DNA of 64,000 bases from Coprinellus micaceus (Eukaryota; Basidiomycota; Agaricomycetes; Agaricales; Psathyrellaceae), in contig OX596336.1 of assembly GCA_951394405.1 (NCBI GenBank), positions 2,046,001 through 2,110,000 of the forward strand. The letters are read 5' to 3'. This document shows positions 1 through 13,775 of the stretch, piece after piece. The translations under genes and the position numbers were made by a program. Under the pieces are notes generated by a model. It searched no databases, was not told where the DNA came from, and worked only from the letters and a program-made list of their open reading frames with translations. How positions within the stretch are numbered: the stretch's first letter is position 1; each line of letters starts with the position of its first letter.

Positions 1-594
1 CCAGCGGGCGAGTGGCGAGGACACACAATTCAGACTTTCCCGTGCGGTGGGCATACCGAGACGTGTGTGCGATTTCGATTACTCCCGACGGGTGGTAAAG
101 TTCGAAGTAACGGGATGCGTGTCTACAAGAACGAGAAATAGACCATCAATATCAGCAGGTAATGGGCCAGTTGCTCGGACTCACGTAGCAAACGCATTGA
201 CCTGCTTCTGCGTGTACACTTGTAAATAATAACGAACGGCGGGGAATCTAATTGTTCAAAGTGAGCGTCCGAATGAGAGTAAATTCAAGAATACGCCACA
301 CACGTTAAGAGCTCGTCGACCGCCTGGCGAACTACTTGTTGGACAGGGCCTTTCGTGAGAACCAGCTAACGATGACAGTGAATGGATATCGCGTAAACCT
401 TCATACTCGTCGCGAGAAGCAGCGGTTACACGTACGCGTTGAACTATGCGCATCAGGTCGTTGGTGTTAGTCTTGGGCAGCTTGGTCGACCCGTTCATTT
501 TATGAACCACGAGCGGCACCGTCCCCGTCCCAAGCTTTTCAACGAGTAGATGGCTGAGGAAGTCGTCGTCCCGGGAGAGGTCGTGGACATTCAT
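1..594 (-). CDS. SET9: Histone H4-K20 methyltransferase SET9 (Suv4-20 type), N-terminal part
   Basis: Methylates lysine 20 of histone H4 in chromatin. The gene is cut by the left edge, so only the N-terminal part is seen. Coding exons on the minus strand: 594-436, 365-304, 247-185 and 122-1, with GT-AG introns of 56-70 nt. The spliced protein starts MNVHDLSRDDDFLSHLLVEK, continues through a helical stretch ending VRYYLQVYTQKQVNAF, and then enters the SET region with RYFELYHPSGVIEIAHTSRY and TGKSELCVLATRPL, which are characteristic of fungal Set9. The ATG at 594 was preferred to an in-frame ATG at 669 because the family starts with this motif. The catalytic core and C-terminus lie outside the window. 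The polyubiquitin gene lies upstream on the same strand; the 376 bp between them should hold the promoter. Confidence 0.85.
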
Positions 595-970
595 AATTTT
601 GGTCGGTCGCCATGTCAGGGTACCACTAGAGAGCGCGGGAGTCGAGGAGGAGGAGGATGGATGTACCATGTGGCACAGCGGAATCGAGGACGGGGGGAAT
701 GGCGACGAGGATGTCGACGACGGCGAGGAGGGCGGGGGGAATGTTGGTGTGGTAGCTGGAGAGAAGGAATTGACCGTGGCAAACCCTCGAAACTCGCTGG
801 CTGCCCATTATTAGGTAAGCTCTAGGCCCTCAGGGGTCTGTCATGTCCCGACCTCTCAGCACAGGATATCAATGCAGAAGCAGAAGAGCAGTGCATTCAA
901 CGGCTATGTATGGTACAATGAGAGATCCGTAAAGAGCGTAAACATGATTGTGGCGACGCCGGCAGCGCGT

Positions 971-2144
<1,174 letters not shown>

Positions 2145-2247
2145 TTAGGCTCACTGCGGGGTAACGACGAACTTGGATTAAGCTTGGGAGAGAGATTGTC
2201 AGCACAAAGGCCGCGTTGGGCACGATGATGGCGGGAAAGCGACTCAC

Positions 2248-5200
2248 ATGAGCTGTGGCAAAGGCGAGATGGTTGTGGTTGAAGGTCAAGAGATAAAGGA
2301 GACCGGCGCTGCGCCCCACTCCATTTAAGAGCAGTCGCTTAGTCAGCCCTGACTCCAATCCATTCATTGCGGAGCCTATGCCACTTCAGCCCAGAACATA
2401 TCCCTTCACCGTGTACGACTCGCGAGACGGGGAGCAGGCTCCAGTGCACCCCCCGTATTCCCTGGGGCCATAGTCCTCACGAATACCCCGGGTCCCTGGG
2501 GAACTACGTAGCTCTTTCCGCTCTGGCACCAGCAGGGGGGTATAGCAGGCTGCAACCTATGAAGAACCTATCTTGCGCACCCTGGCCCTTCACATCCGGC
2601 CTTTCTCTCCGTTATTGGCTACTCCGATTGCGTTGGCCAGATTTCACTGACTTGTTAGATCTGGGTCTATTCCAACTGGAGACCAAGGAAGAACCATTCC
2701 TGCTATGTCCGACGCGCTCGTCATCCTGGGGTCTATTTCCACTGCTTATCCATCCCATATTAAACAGAACAAAGCTCTCCCGGTCGAAGCATCTCTTTGG
2801 TCTTCTCCCTTTACCGCCCATATCAAGCCCGCTTGCCATGTCCTCAATCATTCCTAGTCCTTCTATCAGATTCAGAACCTCACCTCACCCGCGAAGCTCT
2901 CATTCTTCCCCCAACTATGTTGTAAGGTCTTCCACAACCTCTCCCAGTTGACGTTGGTCAGAATATGGCTGTCCTTGGAGCGCTTATCGCCACTGCTCTG
3001 TGTTCGCCATACGACGACTGCAGGCATTTTTCTGATGTTCTGTTCCACTTCTGGCTCCATGTTTGCGTTCTCTGGACCTCATTGCGATATGAGTCCAAGA
3101 GACATCTTGACGGATGTACAAGTACGTATCGGGTAAGCAGATGCTACGGCATCCATATCTTGGTGAGATCCTACCTCCTCTCCCTCCGATTCCATATGCC
3201 CAGTACCCATCTATAGACGCAACTACCTTCATTTTCGCACTCACCGGGGCAAGAGGAAGGTGAATTTACAGTCCGATACCCTATTGTGGCTTCTTTACGA
3301 CGGTACGTATTCATATCCTCATTTTAGGCCTCACTCATTCACATCGACCTCCTCAAACCCTCTACACCATTCTCACGCCTCCCACTCAAGTGTTCTTCTC
3401 CACGGTGGCTGAGGGCCTGTGTGAGCGTCTGTGCGCCCTTCCTCTCGGGTGAATTACCCCAATGCGGGGTCACCACACCGTGAAACCGCTTTTAGCATCT
3501 CCAGAGCCACACATGGACGCAGTAATTGCGAGCGCCAAGGCACACACAACGGCACCGGCGGCGTGCGGTTCAGACTACTTCGACACACGACGCCGCTCTT
3601 CATGGTGACACGTCGAAAGGGTGCATGCTTTGACACCGCTAAGCGCTGGATGGACTGTACTTTACAAACGTGGCTTTCCGGCTATTTGGCTAGCGAACGA
3701 TGGTCACTCCTGGGCTTCACGAATCGGGTCCTTCCCGCTTATTTTGCCACCCTTCACGTCGCGGACACCTTGCGTCAGTAGCCCCCGATTGGGTCGGCCC
3801 GTTAATCGTTTTCCACCAATTCACCACACAGGTTTCACTGTCGAGTGACCCCCAAAACATGTTCGTGGCGATGGAACCCTCACTCAATCGCGAAAGACCC
3901 GGCGCCAGTGCGTGGGATAGACACCCTTCACCAACATTTGTCGCCCGCGATATGTGACCGTCGTTCTTGAGGGACAGGTTAAGGATGCCATATTCTCCCT
4001 CAAAGCAAGCTAGCCTTGACCCCACTGACCGGACTCGCGCCTGCACAGCGGTTCCACACGTGAACAGCACAAGGGCCTACGATACCGTGCACGTAACAGT
4101 CATGATATCTCAAAACATATGGATCAGAATGTGACTGACATCCTGTCGACAGCTGGATAGCGAATCGAGCGACGTGTAGCGTGGCCGCCGTGCGGGGTGA
4201 CCCTGACATTCAATGGGTCGTGCACGGCAAGTGTTCCGTTTTCCTGGATATTCGCGGGTAGGTCTCGGGATGGCGATGACCTCGCGCTGTCGAAATCCTA
4301 TGTTGACTTGACGGGCGAAACGGGGTCTTTCGCACATATTCCTATCAATTGGAGGGGTAAATGAACTCTTGTCCGAGATTCTGTGCCCACAGGTTTGCCT
4401 CTCATCTATTCTCCGATGTCTTCGTTTACACACTACAAACCCCTCCACAAAGACGATCCAACGGAAGCATTGGTACAAGAGACACACTCACCCCACATCT
4501 CGTCAACAGATCGACGGGGGTATTGCTCCAAATCAGCACTTATGGTGGGCCTGGATTCGTTCGGGAGACCTCCAAGCTGATATCTTCAACCTATCAACCT
4601 TCTTATGGTGGCTCCCTGTCGCATGTACGAGTATGCCGTTTCTTCGCCCTAACCCAAGGTTGGCCTTGCTAATGATTTACATAACTCATCGAAGGTTTGC
4701 CCGGGCCCCGATGAGAAGAAACGACCCCCTCGACCGCGAGGCCTAGGGTCGGGAAGCCTTGCTGTACTAGCCATGGTCGAGCGAGGTGGACGAAGGATAT
4801 TCGAGTACATAAGCGCTTTGCCCGGGAATTCACGGCTCATATCCCCATTTCTCCCTCACCAAGCGAAATACCAGGACACAGGAATACATATGTCGCGTCG
4901 GTCTTGCCACCGACATCGAAATTCATCTAGCCATACGGACTTCCATACGGAGAATATGCCTCGCACTATCATGCCCAAGTTCAAGCGCCCGCATCGGACT
5001 GAACTAACCGAGCGTCTGTTCTTACATATTCTCCATGGGCCTAGCCGGGTCATACATACTCATCTTGCATGCGAGGGCACAAGAAGTCTGGTGATGATGC
5101 AGTACGAATCGTACGTGTTCTCGTTGGGGGTTTTGGTATGTAGGTACAACTGTCTACTCCGCGTGCTGGAGGAAGGATGGGGTATCTCAAGCAAAAGAAA

Positions 5201-5867
5201 GTGTCTGGAGGCCGAAAACTCTATGTGGGAAGGAACGAAAAAGAAAAGATGAATGAGATAGTGTTACATGGGTTGATGTAAATGGTGCACGACAGAAGGC
5301 GGAACGGTGGCCGAGGAGGTGGCGAGCAAGTGCGACGCACAAAGGGCAGAGGGCCTGAAGGATATAACGAGATATGCAATAACAATAGCACCGAAGCAAA
5401 AAGCGAGGCATCGGTATCGGTCAACGAAGAAGTGACAGAGGGCGACACGGAGCCCGGGGTTAAAGAACCGAAAGAGTAAACACTTTACTTTGCGTACAAG
5501 ATCGTGAGGTCGGAGTGGGATAGACGTCGTAAAACAAGAAGAGGGCAGGTGAGATGAGCGCGGGTAGATGGGGAAGGAAGAAAGAGGCGTTCGCGAATGG
5601 GTTTTGTTGGTGATGCAGATGTTGATCATCACCTCCACAGGGGTGGCGAGGAGGCAGAGCGAAGTACGACCGGGACGGCATCGGAATTCGAAATCTTGAG
5701 ATTTCCTGAAAGAAGAGTGGGAGACATCATACCATGCTTGTCTTCAAGGCGTACGACAGCAACTGCATCGCCGTAGGCGGCGGAGAACGAACGCAAAACC
5801 GAGCTTGGTTGGCGGGTAGACGGGTGGATGAATGGGTCGAGGGAAGGCAGCGGCGCCAGCCTCTGGC
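2248..5867. other. Gene-poor interval, 3.6 kb
   Basis: Holds the promoter of polyubiquitin at its left end and the 3' flank of the FAM72-like gene at its right end. Open frames on both strands reach about 190 codons but show no recognisable domain, no consistent splice pattern and often no ATG. I see no transposon ends or RNA gene. Confidence 0.5.
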
Positions 5868-6974
5868 TCATCTGTCGAAGACGATGCCATAAACGTTATC
5901 GGCGAAGGGGTTGGGACCATATCTGGCGCGTTCGTCGTCGTGTATACCTGGGATTTCGCCGCTCCGGGTCAAGTGATGCCAGAAGAGAACGTCACCAGCC
6001 TTGAGCTTCCTCGGTGTGAAGGGCTGCTCTTTATGGTCATATGCCAGGGATGCGGAGTCTGCATGGCCAGGTGGGGTGCTCGCGCGAGACGAATCTGGAG
6101 ATGCGTGTCCTGATTGAGAAAAGGGGGAGTGGGCGGGGAGGTGGTATACCCTGTGATTGGGCGAAGGAGGGGGAAAGTGACGCGTGAAGCCACCGTTGGC
6201 TGAAGCGTACGCGTAGGGGCCAGGTGTGGGGTGGTACATGGGTGGGTAGTGGAGATAGGTATATTCGAGTGGTGGAGTAGGGGGGAACTCGGACGGCGAG
6301 GTCGGACGGGTAAAGGGGTGGACATGAGGCGGGGGGAAGGGAGACGAGGGGGTGTCGCGGGACGGTGAGGGGTAGGGGTTCGCGTTCTGAGAAGGCACGA
6401 CCAGTGGTTGTGGAATGAACGCGATTGGTTCGTAGGGCGTGACCCCCGGCTCGTTGGGCACGTAATGCCGTTCTGTGCCCACTATTTCGCTCGAGTGGAA
6501 AACGAAGCGATGACCATTTGTGGCGCGGTTCGATGAGCTTATTGAGGATGTACACCGTGTGCACTGGAAGCCAAGTGAGAACAGGTGTGGGACATGGAAG
6601 ACCGACACTTACGGGAGTGACAATCGTGTATCCAATGGGATTTCCGCAACCATGGCAGGACAGGGTCTGCGTCAAACAGTCGCAGGTGCGGGACGGGGCC
6701 GGGCGACAGGCCGAGCTCTCCCCGAGGTCACCTGGCGGGGGGAAATATGTGGAGCAATTTACTGGCATCGCGTCGGACGAGTAGAGGGAGACGTTGGGGC
6801 GCAGGAGGAGGACGGCCTGGACACAGTGAGCAGGAGGCGGTCAAACAGGGACCCACATGGACAGACCTTCATGGCACGGTTCGTGAGGAAGAGCCCGCAG
6901 GACTTGCAGTCGAGGATCCATACCTTGTGGGCCATCGGGGGTGGGGGGAGGGAACCGGGGGACGGGGAGAGCAT
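5868..6974 (-). CDS. FAM72-family zinc-binding protein with long Pro/Ser-rich tail
   Basis: Exons: 6974-6867, 6816-6613 and 6563-5868, giving 335 residues. The first ~135 residues match the FAM72 family: HKVWILDCKSCGLFLTNRAMK, then a CDC pair, CHGC, CTRC and NRATNGHRFVFHSSEI. The paired cysteines probably bind zinc. In animals FAM72 proteins inhibit the uracil-DNA glycosylase UNG2; whether fungal members do the same is not known to me. The last ~200 residues are rich in Pro, Ser, His and Tyr, probably disordered, and end in GDVLFWHHLTRSGEIPGI followed by a short basic/acidic stretch. An in-frame ATG at 6935 (MAHKVW) is an alternative start. The gene is head to head with RRP17. Confidence 0.85.
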
Positions 6975-7007
6975 CTGGAGCCGCGATAATGTGGAATGGC
7001 CCCCGTA

Positions 7008-7016
7008 CTTATATAG
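7008..7016 (-). promoter_or_regulatory. TATA box of the FAM72-like gene
   Basis: CTATATAAG on the minus strand, 34 bp upstream of the ATG at 6974 and 73 bp upstream of the alternative ATG at 6935. With transcription expected roughly 30 bp downstream, the first ATG would have an extremely short leader, which favours use of the second. Confidence 0.45.
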
Positions 7017-7140
7017 TGTTCGCCCCTTGAGCGAATGAATATACCCGGGGAGATCAGACTTCCCGCGTCCCAGGCAGCTGCCTTCCCCGAATCCATGATT
7101 GCCTTGCGATCACCACTGACTAAGCTTCCCCTTCTCTCCA

Positions 7141-7997
7141 ATGAGCGCCAACAACCTCGACGTCCTCACCCAGTCCCACAAGGCCATCGCCGCAAAGAAA
7201 CATGCGCGCAGGGGCCAGGTGAAGGAGGTCCTCTTTGACGACGACGCCCGCAGGTCCGTTGCATATCACACTGCCCGTCCTCACCTCACATCGGGTTCAG
7301 GGAATTCCTTACCGGTTTTCATAAACGCAAAAAGGCAAAGGCAGATGCCGCTCGGAAAAGGGCCCAGGAAAAGGCCAAGCAGGACCATCTCGAGGGTCGC
7401 AGAGAAGTGCGTGTTCGGCCCGAGGCAGCCCTGCATCGTCGCTAACACCCGTCCAACAGGCTCGGCAGGCGTTGAGGGAGCAGGCGAAGGAGAACGCCGC
7501 GCAGGTCGAGAAGGCGTACGCGGATATCCTGGGTGCTGGTGCGTCAATCCTCCTTCTTCATATGGCTTCCGTTCATTCTTGATCCTCTCCCAGCCGTCGA
7601 CGATGAGAGCGACGATGACTTTGGCGGAGAATGGCAGGGCATTGGCTCATCCTCGGGAATTGAAAAGGACGCAGAATACGAAGATGAAGAAGTCCTCGCA
7701 ACTGTCACCGTCGTAGAAGATTTTGACCCCTCTACCCTCACCACCGGCGAGCCTACTCCCGCCCGTCAAGAAACGTCGGAAGAACCCTCCCAACCCCATC
7801 GTACATATAATCCTCCGCCGTCACATGGAAAGCCTCGTCCCAAAAAGCAATCGAAACCAAAAGTGAGGGAGAAGAAGATTCGTTACGAAACCAAGGCTGC
7901 AGATAAGCACCGAAGAGACAAGCAACATGCCCGGAAGCGCGAAAAGGCTGCTCTCGCCGGAGGCAAGGCGTCCAGGCAGAGAAAGTCTAAACGGTGA
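7141..7997 (+). CDS. RRP17: Nucleolar protein of the Rrp17/NOL12 family
   Basis: Probable nucleolar ribosome-biogenesis factor; yeast Rrp17 is a 5'-3' exonuclease acting on 60S precursor RNA. Exons: 7141-7253, 7301-7406, 7460-7538 and 7594-7997, giving 233 residues. The family signature spans the first intron: EVLFDDDAR joined to REFLTGFHKRKKAKADAA, followed by a long charged helix (RAQEKAKQDHLEGRRE, ARQALREQAKENAAQVEKAY). The C-terminal half is acidic then strongly basic, ending KREKAALAGGKASRQRKSKR, which fits nucleolar targeting. Its start codon is 166 bp from that of the divergent FAM72-like gene. Confidence 0.9.
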
Positions 7998-9259
7998 TGG
8001 GATTCTGTCGAGCCCATGTTTTCCCCCTTTCACATTCACAAAAGTACGTTATTCCCGATGGGTTTGCCCTGGGGTCCATCCCGTTATATCTCATGTCACG
8101 GACCGCTCCATGTCCCCTTCCCGTCCCGTTTGTTATCGTTTCGGTCAGTACCCTTTACGCCATGCACCACCACCCCAGCAGCGTGTGGAAGACGTGTAGT
8201 ATCTCAGATAGCTGATACAACGTTATCTGCCCTACATAATACCCTCCCGCACGAACAGCCGTGTTCTGCAGCCCTTGATGATGCTGTTGAGAAGGTATTC
8301 TCTCCATTCTGCCGGGGAAATGAACGATGGCGTTAGCTAGGTGGCCATGGGACGCATTCGGGAAGCGGATGTTTGGGTGACATCCCATCATAGCCCCATG
8401 CACCAAGGTCATTACTCCATCCAAGGTTATCTACGGGATTCTGGATGTTCTTCTATTTGTCTTTTTGAACACATGGAACTACTCTGTTTTCACACTACCT
8501 AACGGTTTTACGGCACATGCCCCCTCTTTTCCTGAGGTTTATGCCCATGCATCGATCCCGCCTTTACCTTGGGCAGGAGAGAACCGCCTGGAAAATGCCT
8601 GGTGCGTAACGCCATGGCCGTATTGGAATTTGAACTACCCCTTTGAGAGATCTCCACCACGCACGCAGCAACGCACCTTACCCGATAAGTAAGATGTGTA
8701 TCGAGTCGCGACACAAAAGTAAGTTGTATGTGGTGCAGTCAAGGTGATATCACCAACGTTGATCCAGAAATAGCGGCCTGAGACGCCGAAGCTTTGCTCG
8801 TTTGTAGGGTCCAAAATCCAAGGGACTCTCCACGACAAGGCTTTTTTGCGGAATGAACGTTGCGACATGTGAATGGGGTAAGGGATGTTCTGACTTGAGA
8901 CTTCGCGGGAGGATGGTGGCACGAAGCCGACCGAAATAGGGTCAGATGATGCCCCCTGCAACTAGCAGTTGATTTCCAGCCCCTGGAAGCCACATGAGGC
9001 AAATTTTTACGCTCTTTTGGTCAGGGCCCCCTCGCAGTCCACTTGAGCAGGAGCGCCCACTTGACGACACGAGGCTGAGAGCGCCGGCGCTTAAACTCAA
9101 AGCTTCCCGCACGATGCCGCCCCCGCCACCACGTGGCACGCTCGTCATGTGACTGGGAACGCATTGAGGGCATCGTTCAGAGGGCGCACTTGACGTTCAT
9201 CGCAGCCCGCAGCGGCACCAACCTTCTTCATACCGATCCAGCACGCTTCCCCCTCAACG
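7998..9259. other. Intergenic stretch, no supported gene
   Basis: 3' flank of RRP17 and 5' flank of BOS1. Open frames of up to ~108 codons are present on both strands, none with a recognisable domain or a family-like splice structure. A pyrimidine/purine-rich stretch just before BOS1 may be promoter. Confidence 0.5.
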
Positions 9260-10376
9260 ATGAATTCACTCTACACGACTGGCGTCCGACAAACAAACTC
9301 ACTGCAAGCCGACCTGGAGCGACTGCGAAATGGGGACAACTCTGTTGCGCTTCTAGGTGAATACGCGCTCCCTGTCGCTTCCGCTGTTGTCCTTCGAATG
9401 CAATAGAATTGACAACTGAAGGATGTTTCCGTCTTTTGTCTTCCTATCCTAGGGCAGATATCGGCGTCGCTTTCGGCTATGAATAGGACGATTGAGGACT
9501 ACGATGCCATGGCAAAACGAGAGATGATTAAGGCAAAGCAGGAGAAGGCGCAGATGTATGTGCATCGGTTTCTGGAAGTATGGGCGGTTAGACGTGTGAG
9601 TGCTGACCGAGTCTTCGGTGCTGGCCCTGCTTCCAGGCGAGTGTCGAAATTCCGCTCGGATTATGTCGAGCTACGAAATCAGTTCGAGAAGTGCAAAGAG
9701 GAGGCAGCAGCAGCGGTACGCCGTCACCCAGGCCGTCACCAACTCGTCGCTCATTAACCTTTCAATTTAGCACGCAGCGGCCCAAAGAACAGAGCTCATT
9801 TCCGGAGCAGCACCCCTCGCCTCACCTTCAGATGCCCGAAGAAGATTCCAGACCACGCACCCTACCCCCAGCCAATCAACACTACACCCTGCCCTGCGGC
9901 CACAGAACACCGAGACCATCTCCGAATCGCCCTTCCGCACTTCGGGGTCGCAGAATGGCTTTTCACAAAGGCAAATACACGCGCTGGACGAGCATAGCTT
10001 TATCCAGAACACGAGTGAAAGGCTGGACGAATTCTTGGCGCAGGGGCGGGAGGTGCTGGATAACTTGGTGGACCAGAGGCAGGTGTTGAAGGGGACGCAT
10101 AAGAGGCTGTTGGACACGGCGAATGCGCTGGGGCTGAGTCGGAATGTTATTGTGTGGATTGAGAAGAGAAGGTAAGTCCCCTCGGTCATTTGCGAAAGTA
10201 TACTGGGTAGGTTACTGACTCACCGTTCTCACCTTCTTTCCGTCACTTCCTCACCTTCGCCCCTATCCCCGCATCCTTCCTCGCCGGTCACCAGCACACA
10301 AGATATGTACATCTTTATATTTGGCGGCATCTCCACCTTCTTGTGCTTCTTCCTGATCTGGTATTATCTGGGTTGA
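9260..10376 (+). CDS. BOS1: Qb-SNARE Bos1 (ER-Golgi transport, GOSR2/membrin type)
   Basis: SNARE of COPII vesicles needed for fusion at the cis-Golgi. Exons: 9260-9356, 9453-9555, 9637-9715, 9771-10171 and 10295-10376, giving 253 residues. The N-terminal part starts MNSLYTTGVRQTNSLQADLE and forms the helical domain (NRTIEDYDAMAKREMIKAKQ, FRSDYVELRNQFEKCKEEAA). A low-complexity linker is followed by the SNARE motif (LDEFLAQGREVLDNLVDQRQ, KGTHKRLLDTANALGLS) with glutamines at the centre as expected for a Q-SNARE. The last exon encodes the C-terminal membrane anchor (MYIFIFGGISTFLCFFLIWY). RER1, another ER-Golgi factor, lies 44 kb away on the same strand. Confidence 0.9.
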
Positions 10377-10963
10377 GTGCTCGCCCGTTTACGTCTGGTC
10401 GCCGTCAGCTGTTCCTCCATCCGTGCTTTACTTTATCCCCGTGTTTCTCGACTATTCTCCCTTGCGTCTAGACACTTTCACTTTCACTCCCAGGTTATCT
10501 ATCCTTTCTAGTGCGATCCTCTGTACTTCCAGTGGTTACTTACGGCCCATTGATAGATACCCAGCTCGTCCCGCTTGTTTGGTTAGAGACGCAAACCCTC
10601 GGATAAATGGGCGTCTCCCGCGCGCGTTCCTGAGGACGTAGGTGCATTGATTAGGGTGTAGATCCTTCCGTCAAGATCCATGCTGGATCGCCACTAAGTA
10701 CTGAGGATCAGGATCTTCGACTGAGTCCCCAGTGCAACAGGAATATACGAGCCTCGGCGGTGCAACGAGGAACACAATGCAAATGAAGGGCAGATAATAC
10801 ACGGCGCATCCGCCACCGTTCGCGACAGGTCGAAGCTCGAGACCAACTTCATATTTTGAGGTACGGTTAGGAACCAAGAGGCAAATAAAATCCAAAAGTG
10901 AAGAAGACAATGAAGGGCAAGGAGCGAGGGACAGGGCAGGGCAGAACACCGCACACAACGGTG
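10377..10963. other. Region between convergent BOS1 and FCF1
   Basis: 587 bp holding both 3' ends. It contains an AATAAA-like hexamer near 10884 and short hydrophobic open frames on the minus strand that lack any family feature. No gene is called. Confidence 0.5.
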
Positions 10964-11939
10964 TTATACAGGAGCACCCTGGTCAGGTAACCGCTCTATT
11001 GCGTACCGCCTATTGACGATATACATGAGCGGCACGCCAGGTACCTGTCGTATCCGCCTGCGCAAATCGCGATCACAGGTGGCAACGATGAAGCATTTGT
11101 GGGCTTGCACTCGTTGGACGAGGCAGTCATCAGCATAGGTACCAGTGTGTGAGCATCGTAGGCGTTCGAAACGGGGGTCGCGAGCAACTCTGATAGTAAA
11201 GAGACAGACCCGAGTGAGTATGGTATGAATGGGGGGCTCATTGAGGTGGAATGGCAATAGACACTCACCGAAGTGCTACCCGGTACTTGTGACCGAGTTT
11301 CTCCAATTCAGCCATGACGCAGTCTGTTACGCAAGGGATGCCTACACGAACGTCAGTTACACCATCGACGGGTTCCACGAAACACAAAGTAAATGGGAAA
11401 GTAACGTTGAGATGAGATCTCATGGAAAGACACGGAACATGAAATGGAGTCCAGAGTAAAGCGGGAGACGGCGTACATTTTGCAAACAGGCAATCCATCA
11501 TCCCGCTAACCAGCTCCAACTTGTTCTGTAGGCTGAAGTTGATGAAATTGGTATCAATTAAGACACGGTAAGGGGGTACGAGTGCGGTGTTATGTTGCAA
11601 GAAGAGCGAGGATGCGACCTGGGTCCTGGAGCACAGAAATGGAAATGAGCATGCTGAACCTCCAAGCTCCATTGGCGGATTCTGCTACATACACTCTGCG
11701 AACAGCCTTGGATTTCTCCTCTTCCTCTTTCTTCTGTTGCTTTAGCTGGTTCTCCTTCCTGAATCAAAACCAATGAGCTAGGGACCGAGGGGGAAAGGTG
11801 AGACGATTGCATACAACCGAATGTCATTGGGATTCATCATTCTCTTCACGGTCGCGAACTTTCTCGTCTTCTTTGCCTTTCCCTGTCAAATCCATTCCAT
11901 CACATATTTTTTAAACTCCTGTAAAACACAACATACCAT
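10964..11939 (-). CDS. FCF1: rRNA-processing endonuclease Fcf1/Utp24 (PIN domain)
   Basis: PIN-domain nuclease of the small-subunit processome that cleaves pre-18S rRNA in the nucleolus. Exons: 11939-11937, 11882-11815, 11758-11693, 11625-11477, 11341-11269 and 11189-10964, giving 194 residues, the normal length. The first coding exon is only the ATG; the second begins GKAKKTRKFATVKRMMNP, the classic Fcf1 N-terminus. The PIN acidic residues are all present: LIDTNF, DCVMAELEKLG, TYADDCLVQRV and IVATCDRDLRRRI. The end, RRYAIERLPDQGAPV, is typical. Splice sites all keep frame. Confidence 0.95.
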
Positions 11940-13775
11940 CTCGGATAGGGCAGGAGGAGGTGGTTGTTGGAAGGTATGTTGGGAAAATCGGCACCGCCAC
12001 TGTAAATGCTCGTTGGCTCCTTGATCACGTGCGACTGGGCGCCTATTTACCGGCTGGTTTAAGTTGGCAAAATGACTCGGTCTCTCTTTTGCATTCGGTT
12101 TCTTCCTAACGCATATATATCGCAAGATTGGAGCGTATATTCTGTCGAGTCAAAACATGACTGCGAACAAGGAGGTTACCGAGTCCAAGGTTGCCTGACT
12201 TACAGAACACCTCTGGGTCAAGCAGGAGGCCTCGTGGTAATGAATACTTGGGTATGGAGGACGGTAATATCCATACGGTATCTTATCAGCAAGGGAATGA
12301 TATCACACTCCGGTTTTCTACCGAAGAGTGCAAATGTCGTAACAGCACTGCGGCAAGTCCCCAATCGTCTGGCTCGTGAAGTTTCAAAGTATGGCGGTGC
12401 ACTGCGTCGCGGGAGCCTTGCGAATTGGAGTCAATGTATACTGGGTAAATACCGGGGGCAAATTTCCTTCCGAATGGAAAGGGGTGCTGTAGCACTGTAG
12501 GCTTCATTTCACCTTCACCTAGTAGCCGCCCATAGAGGTCAGAAGACTCTACCGAGTCATGCACACTCATGGAAGAGTTTACAGGGAACGGATCAGTATC
12601 ACCCCCAAATAGAACCCACAACGTGCCAGAAGCGCCCGGGAAAGTATGGGTACTGTGCAAGACAATGTTGCGAAAGGCCATCGGACGCACAACAGCACCG
12701 GCCAAAGTGTTCTAAGTCTGTTGAGTTAGAGCGCTCTCCGTGGAGAGCTGAACCCCAAAGTTTCTTGAGCGCGCGATGGCTCACGGCGAATACGGCGATT
12801 GCTTCACATTCGCGCGGTGCGATGCTGTGCGCACTTAGTGGGATAGTACTGAGATAGCACCCTGAGTGAGCGAAAGCGATATAACTTACTCATGCCAGGC
12901 ACTGATTGATACAGGAAGTGGCGAACCACAATTGAGCACGCCTGCGATAGGTGAAGAAAGTCAGAAGTAGATGACAATCTTGCCGCAAGTGCCGTATTTA
13001 GAGCATTCGAGCTGTTCGATCATCTTGCGAACGCCTTCGTTTGTCCAGAAAACGCCGACCTGTGGGTTTGAATGCCTTCAAATGGCGAGTGCCGGCGATC
13101 CTTGAATAGTTGTGGTGATGGGTGTCCCTTCGCCACACAGCTTCACTGTTGGATGACCTAGTGAGAGGGCACGTTGAGATGAATGGAATGTTTTTTCCTG
13201 GACCCTCAGGCTTAGCGTGGCGGAACCTCCGTGCATGCCGCTGGAATGGTAAGCAACACAGCCAGTTCAGTGATTCAATCAGCTGGACATTGAAACAAGT
13301 CCGATTCAAGAGAAGCAAACCCAGTTAAAGGGAACATTAAATGGCGGAAATTTAAGAGAATATTCATAGCAAGCACTGGGATGCTGCACTCCATGGTATC
13401 GCTTTGCGATGCATTATCCACCAATACCTGCAGTGAGAAACGCCAATGCTGGAGCCATGAGGAGGACAAGTTTAGAACTCCGAAACGGCGGAATGGGGAG
13501 ATGCACAGCTGTCAACCCCTGCATCAGTGGACTGCCAAAAGGGGAGTCGCACACATTGCTGCTCGAGTCCCTTGGCTCTTGTCTCCATCGCATACCAGTG
13601 ACACTCCAAAGCGCCCGCGCAAGGAACCGAGAATCGCATATAAGCCTCCAGGATCGCCCTCCATGACTCAGTATTCCATCGCAGTCTCCTCTTTCCCCGA
13701 GCTCGGATACATTGCCACTCTCATCTACTCTATATACCTCTCCCCTTAATCGTGGTTCTGCATTTTCCAGCAACG
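11940..13775. other. Interval with gene fragments only
   Basis: Contains the FCF1 promoter and the promoter of the phenylalanine ammonia-lyase gene (TATAAG at 13639-13644 and TATATA near 13730). On the minus strand, 13059-12961 follows a CACAG acceptor and encodes 32 residues ending GKIVIYF, like the C-terminus of medium-chain dehydrogenases, but I cannot assemble a complete gene upstream of it. Another minus-strand frame at 12705-12286 (139 codons, no ATG at its start) is unrecognised. Confidence 0.35.

Noticed and set aside
550..825. Plus-strand open frames opposite SET9
   Set aside because: Shadow of the SET9 first exon and its promoter; Gly/Arg/Glu-rich composition only.
12286..12705. 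139-codon minus-strand frame between FCF1 and PAL
   Set aside because: No ATG at its start and no recognisable family, although parts read like protein; not enough to call a gene.
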